DNA of 64,000 nucleotides from Odobenus rosmarus divergens (Eukaryota > Chordata > Mammalia > Carnivora > Odobenidae). The stretch spans positions 507,211-571,210 of the forward strand of contig NW_004451010.1 in assembly GCF_000321225.1 (NCBI RefSeq). The letters run 5' to 3'. Each line of letters begins with the position of its first letter. The stretch's first letter is position 1. Both the position numbers and the translations under genes were made by a program. The notes under the pieces are model-generated. The model was not told where the DNA came from and ran no database searches. It saw only the letters and a program-made list of their open reading frames with translations. Shown here one piece after another: positions 60,270 to 64,000 of the stretch.

Positions 60270-60474
60270 AGAGGCGCCTGGGTAACTTAGTCCATTAAGT
60301 GTCTGACTCTTAATTTCAGCTCAGGTCATGATGTCAGGCTTGTGAAATGGAGCCCCGCCTCATGCTCCTTGCTGGCGTGGAGCCTGCTTGAGATTCTCTC
60401 TCTCCCTTTTCCTCTGCCTCTCCCCCAACACCTCTCTCTCCCTCTCTAAAAGTATAAAATAAATAATAAATAAT
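60270..60474 (+). mobile_element. CAN-SINE
   Basis: 'gaggcgcctgggtaacttag' head, older subtype. The 16-bp target duplication aaaatcataacacctc lies at 60254-60269 and 60475-60490. Confidence 0.94.
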
Positions 60475-60490
60475 AAAATCATAACACCTC

Positions 60491-61024
60491 GTGTTTCAGA
60501 CACATTTAGATAAACATAGACAATTTTTTGCTGTTTGGTCTACTGTTTTCTAGAGTTCATGTATACCTCTCCATTATTTTAACAAATCATTATTTTAGAG
60601 AGTCAGATCATGGTCAAGTTCATTAGATGAAAACTTTGTTGACTTTTTTCAGTGATAAACCAGTCTAGGGCTTAAATTTGATTAGGTTAAGAAATCAACT
60701 CTCTTGATTTGATTGTGGATCTTTGAGATTTGGGTACCGTATTTACAAATTATCACTTAAAGTCAGTCTTTGTATTTAAAAGCGATTCTATTAGATTTAC
60801 TTTTATAGTACCAGCTAATTTATCTCATTCTAGGCTATCTGTGGATCGACTTTATGACATAATGATCTCAATTGCTAGTATTTTCTGTACCTTCGCAGGT
60901 GTTGGACAAAGAGAAAGCCTATTAGATAACTACGTTTAAGAATTCAGGTTAAGTGTGAGCCAGAAAGACTGAAATTTGCTGCGAGTGGGAGTGGAGGTTG
61001 AGGGAAAATAACTACAACAGGTAT
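60491..61024. other. Intron, nothing recognised
   Basis: About 0.53 kb without nameable repeats. Confidence 0.5.
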
Positions 61025-61672
61025 TTTGTATTCATAAATAAGTGGTAAGTCAGACAGAGAAAGGAAATTACAGTATGATCTTACTTGTATGTGGAATCTA
61101 AAAAATAAAACAAGCCGGGGCGCTTGGGTGGCTCAGTTGCTTCAGCAACTGCCTTTGGCTCCGGTCATGATCCTGGAGTCCTGGGATCGAGTCCCGCATC
61201 GGGCTCCCTGCTCAACAGGGAGTCTGCTTCTCCCTCTGACCCTCCCCGCTCTCATGTGCTCTCTCTCTCTCTCTCATTCTCTCTCTCTCAAATAAATAAA
61301 TAAAATCTTTAAGAAAAATAAAAATAAAAAAATAAAATAAAACAAGCCAACAAAACAAAACTGAAGCAGATACGTAGATATAAGGAAACAAATTGTTGGT
61401 AACTAGAGGAGGGGAGGGGCTGGGGACAGGCAAAATAGGTGAGGGGAATCAAGAGGTACAAACTTCCAGTTATAAAATAAATAAGTCATGAGGATGTAAT
61501 TTATAGAATAGGAAATGTAGTTAGTAATATTGTAATAGCTTTGTATACTAGATAGTAACTAGACTTAATGTGGGGATCGTTTTGTAATGCATAAAAATAT
61601 TGAGTCACTGTGATGTACACCTGAAACTAATAGGATATTGCATGTGAGTTATACTTCAATAAAAAAAAAAGA
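61025..61672 (+). mobile_element. L1 3' UTR, split by a SINE
   Basis: 'cagtatgatcttacttgtat' before, and 'gaggtacaaacttccagtta' plus 'actgtgatgtacacctgaaa' after, the SINE, ending in an A run. The text parallels the L1 3' end at 20460-20840. Confidence 0.8.
61117..61333 (+). mobile_element. CAN-SINE nested in L1
   Basis: 'ggggcgcttgggtggctcag' head. The 15-bp target duplication aaaataaaacaagcc lies at 61102-61116 and 61334-61348. Confidence 0.95.
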
Positions 61673-61732
61673 TAGGTTCCATACATAGTCAGGGAAGAGT
61701 TGACCAGATTGAGCTTATTCAAAGTTATCTTC

Positions 61733-61835
61733 ATAATAACAGCTTACAGTTTCAAAATCATTTTTCACATTTAATTCTCACAATGGCCCTATGACACAGG
61801 CAATCTTATTTAACAGATGGAGAAACTGAAGTTGG
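61733..61835 (+). mobile_element. MIR SINE fragment
   Basis: 'catttaattctcacaatggc' and 'aacagatggagaaactgaag'. Confidence 0.7.
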
Positions 61836-61938
61836 TCATATATGATGTTCTGTGTTTCTTTCCCAAACCTTCTCTCAATTCTATACTGCACGTCACTCAG
61901 ACATCTCCTTCAACGTCTATAAAGAAAGTTATTCAAAA

Positions 61939-62400
61939 ATTTTTTCTTTTTTTATTATTATGTTCAATTAGCCAGCATATAATACATCATTAGTTTTTGA
62001 TGTAGTGTTCAACGATTCATTAGTTGTGTATAACACCCATTGCTCATCACCATATGTGCCCTCCTTAATACCCATCACCCGGTTACCCATCCCCCCAACG
62101 CCCCCCTTCTGTAACCCTCAGTTTGGTTCCTGGAGTCCAGGGTCTCTCATGGTTTGTCTCCCTCTCTGATTTCTTCCCACTCAGTTTTCCTTCCCTTCCC
62201 CTGTGGTCTTCAGTGCTATTCCTTATGTTCCACATATGAGTGAAACCATATGATTGTCTTTCTCTGCTTGACTTATTTCACTTAGCATAATCCCCTCCAG
62301 TTCCATCCATGTCGATGCAAATGGTGGGTATTCATCCTTTCTGATGGCTGAGTAATATTCCATTGCATATATGAACCACATCTTTTTTATTTTGTTCATC
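61939..62400 (-). mobile_element. Relatively young 5'-truncated carnivoran L1
   Basis: Starts in a T-rich tail. It contains 'gttcaacgattcattagttg', 'cttaatacccatcacccggt', 'tggagtccagggtctctcat' and 'gagtaatattccattgcata'. About 460 bp of reversed L1 3' end, less diverged than the other L1 copies here. Confidence 0.88.
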
Positions 62401-62749
62401 ATTCTATGTAGTCTTTTTTATGTAAAGTAATTGCATTTGTTATGTAACAACCCATGTGTAAAATGGCATCATTGAAGTTATCACCACATAAAAATTGGAA
62501 TACTGATTTATCAGTTTGTTAGAAATTATACAGATGTAACTCTCCTGATAGGAATCTATAATAACATATAGAATTGTGTCACATACTGCAAATCAAAAGT
62601 ACTATGATTTCTTCTGATACTCTAAGATTTTATACTAAAAACTGGAATTATGTGCACATGGACTATTTTACCGTTGCACAAGAAATTTTCTAGAATTTTT
62701 CTGCATTATACTGGCAGTGAGACTGACTGATTTTCTTTTACCTCAACAG
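62401..62749. other. Intron upstream of exon 15, nothing recognised
   Basis: About 350 bp between the reverse L1 and the acceptor of exon 15. Confidence 0.65.
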
Positions 62750-62803
62750 GGAAACACTGGCCCCTTTGGCAAAGAAGGTATAATAGGCCCAACAGGTAGA
62801 ACT
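62750..62803 (+). CDS. COL24A1: COL24A1 helix exon (window exon 15), 54 bp
   Basis: Encodes GNTGPFGKEGIIGPTGRT, six unbroken triplets. The acceptor is acctcaacag and the donor gtaagttt. It is the last exon in the window. By comparison with remembered human COL24A1, the next exon opens with GPRGEKG and lies downstream of 64000. Confidence 0.93.
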
Positions 62804-62999
62804 GTAAGTTTGTTACAATATAGGTCTTCCTTTTCTTTTTCATATTCTTGTTTTTTCCTCTTTAACCCTATTTCTAGAGTAATCCAAAAAGGATCACCCT
62901 GGGTATTTGAGAAGCCAAGGGCAAAAATAGATGTACATTTTCATTTAGAAGGTGGTTCCTGAGAACTTAGAGATCATATGTGTAATGAAGGGGGTGTAT

Positions 63000-63330
63000 A
63001 TAGTGAGGTAGACACTTAAAACTTGAATTAAGAAAGGAAAATAGAACTGGAGCAGGGGAGAAGGGGCTGAGCATCATTAGTATAGAGGTGATCACTAAAG
63101 CAATAAAAGGAATCCATTTTCTGAAGGAGAAAGCTTAGCAAAAGAACTGCAGGCAGCCAAGATTTGAGTCTTTGGAAGTGCCGACCTACTGTAAAGGAAA
63201 GAGATAGTTTGTGGGAATACCAGGAAAAACAGAAAAGCACAAGGTTCAGATAGATGAGTTTCAAGTAGGGAGTGGTTAACAGTGATCTTTAAGAAAATAA
63301 ATTGTAGTAGAAGCTAAAGTAAGGAAGGAA
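63000..63330 (-). mobile_element. Probable L2 fragment
   Basis: 'agaactggagcaggggagaa' and the GA-rich text that follows resemble antisense L2 sequence. Limits are uncertain. Confidence 0.4.
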
Positions 63331-63349
63331 ATAAATATCAATATTTAAT

Positions 63350-63525
63350 AACTTTTCTCAAATTCCTGCAACAAACTTTTGAAGTAGGTATTATTATTTC
63401 TATTTAAGACATGGGGAAACAGATTAAGTTTACAGAGGTTCACCTAGTTATTCAGGGTGGTACAGCTAGTGAATTACATAGGTGATGTTTCTTCAAGATC
63501 AGTGCTCTTTCTGCCCCCATTCAAG
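63350..63525 (+). mobile_element. MIR SINE
   Basis: 'gaagtaggtattattatttc', 'agacatggggaaacagatta' and 'gtacagctagtgaattacat' follow the MIR core. Confidence 0.75.
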
Positions 63526-64000
63526 CTGTGTCTGGAGAGGAAATTGAGACAGTTAGTAGAGGCCAGTGCCTTTAGAAATTTGAGTACGAAATAAAACAGA
63601 AAAATAAGACAATGGTTGGCAGAGTGGTCAGGGGAGAGTTTGACAATACTAACAGTAGTATAAACATACAAGAGGAAGAACCCAGTAGGTAGGGGCAAGT
63701 TGAGATTTGGAGAGGAAAGAGGTATTCCCTGTAGGGAATCAATATTTTGAATCCTTTGAAAGTGTTATATGGAGAGACACACAGTCTTAATATATAAAAT
63801 GGAATGCTTTGAGTATAAAGTATATTCTCTTTGATAAATTAGGGAAGAATTTCCCACCAAAATTGCTGAGTTTTTGGCTTTACAAAATAAAAAGTGTAAC
63901 TCAACATTTCTCTAGATTTTCAGCATTTACCACTCAGAGCCATGTAGTCTAAGTGGGATATTTTAAGTGGGAGAATTCTCAGATTTTGGTGGGTGGTTCT
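63526..64000. other. Intron downstream of exon 15, nothing recognised
   Basis: No coding run or nameable repeat to the end of the window. Confidence 0.55.

Larger units (their letters stand above)
1..64000 (+). other. COL24A1: Collagen XXIV alpha 1 chain gene (COL24A1), internal segment, open at both ends
   Basis: Fifteen exons between 10009 and 62803 encode an almost unbroken Gly-X-Y helix of 346 residues, so the product is a collagen. Lengths based on 54 bp (54 and 108, plus 57 and 63), all phase 0 and all starting with Gly, are the signature of the fibrillar class. Exon peptides such as GYPGEDSTVLGPPGPRGEP and GNTGPFGKEGIIGPTGRT agree with my memory of human COL24A1, and their order leaves no missing exon. 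COL24A1 is a minor fibrillar collagen, secreted through the ER as a procollagen trimer and reported in developing bone and cornea. Signal peptide, N-propeptide, earlier helix and C-propeptide lie outside the window. COL27A1 and the classic fibrillar chains fit less well because their helices are more proline-rich and lack this sequence. The gene symbol rests on memory, without a search. Confidence 0.88.

Overview
The window is vertebrate nuclear DNA from a carnivoran mammal. It holds at least 26 tRNA-derived CAN-SINE copies. Their heads (gcctgggtggctcag) and bodies (ctgccttcggctcaggtcat) resemble those of arctoid carnivores (bears, seals, mustelids and relatives) more than those of dogs or cats. 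The assignment to Arctoidea is from memory of SINE subfamilies, not from a search. There are no bacterial genes, operons or CRISPR arrays.

One gene can be supported. It runs on the + strand, covers the whole window and continues past both ends. Fifteen short coding exons (54, 57, 63 or 108 bp) lie between 10009 and 62803. Each begins with a Gly codon, is flanked by AG and GT, is phase 0 at both ends, and encodes Gly-X-Y repeats. Together they encode 346 residues of a fibrillar collagen triple helix. The order and content of the peptides match my memory of the C-terminal half of the collagen XXIV alpha 1 helix (COL24A1), ending just before the last helical exons and the C-propeptide, which lie downstream of 64000. 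Two departures from Gly-X-Y are visible. One is a four-residue STVL break in the 57-bp exon at 16232. The other is an Arg codon where Gly is expected in the exon at 28259.

Layout: 1-10008 is intron with old L1, L2 and MIR copies and four CAN-SINEs. 10009-16288 holds exons 1-5. 16289-21235 is an intron almost filled by an old L1 with a nested SINE. 21236-28312 holds exons 6-8. 28313-34914 holds exons 9-10 in mostly non-repetitive intron. 34915-55723 is a 20.8-kb intron rich in SINE, L2 and L1 copies, with a chimeric internal duplication. 55724-62803 holds exons 11-15. 62804-64000 is the next intron, mainly L2 and MIR.

All other open frames I examined are intronic, repeat-derived or low-complexity. 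I found no undescribed biological system. The points most worth following are the Gly-to-Arg codon, three head-to-head SINE pairs that could form double-stranded RNA, a two-source chimeric duplication, a 23-T run in a splice acceptor, and a sequence gap inside a SINE beside an exon.
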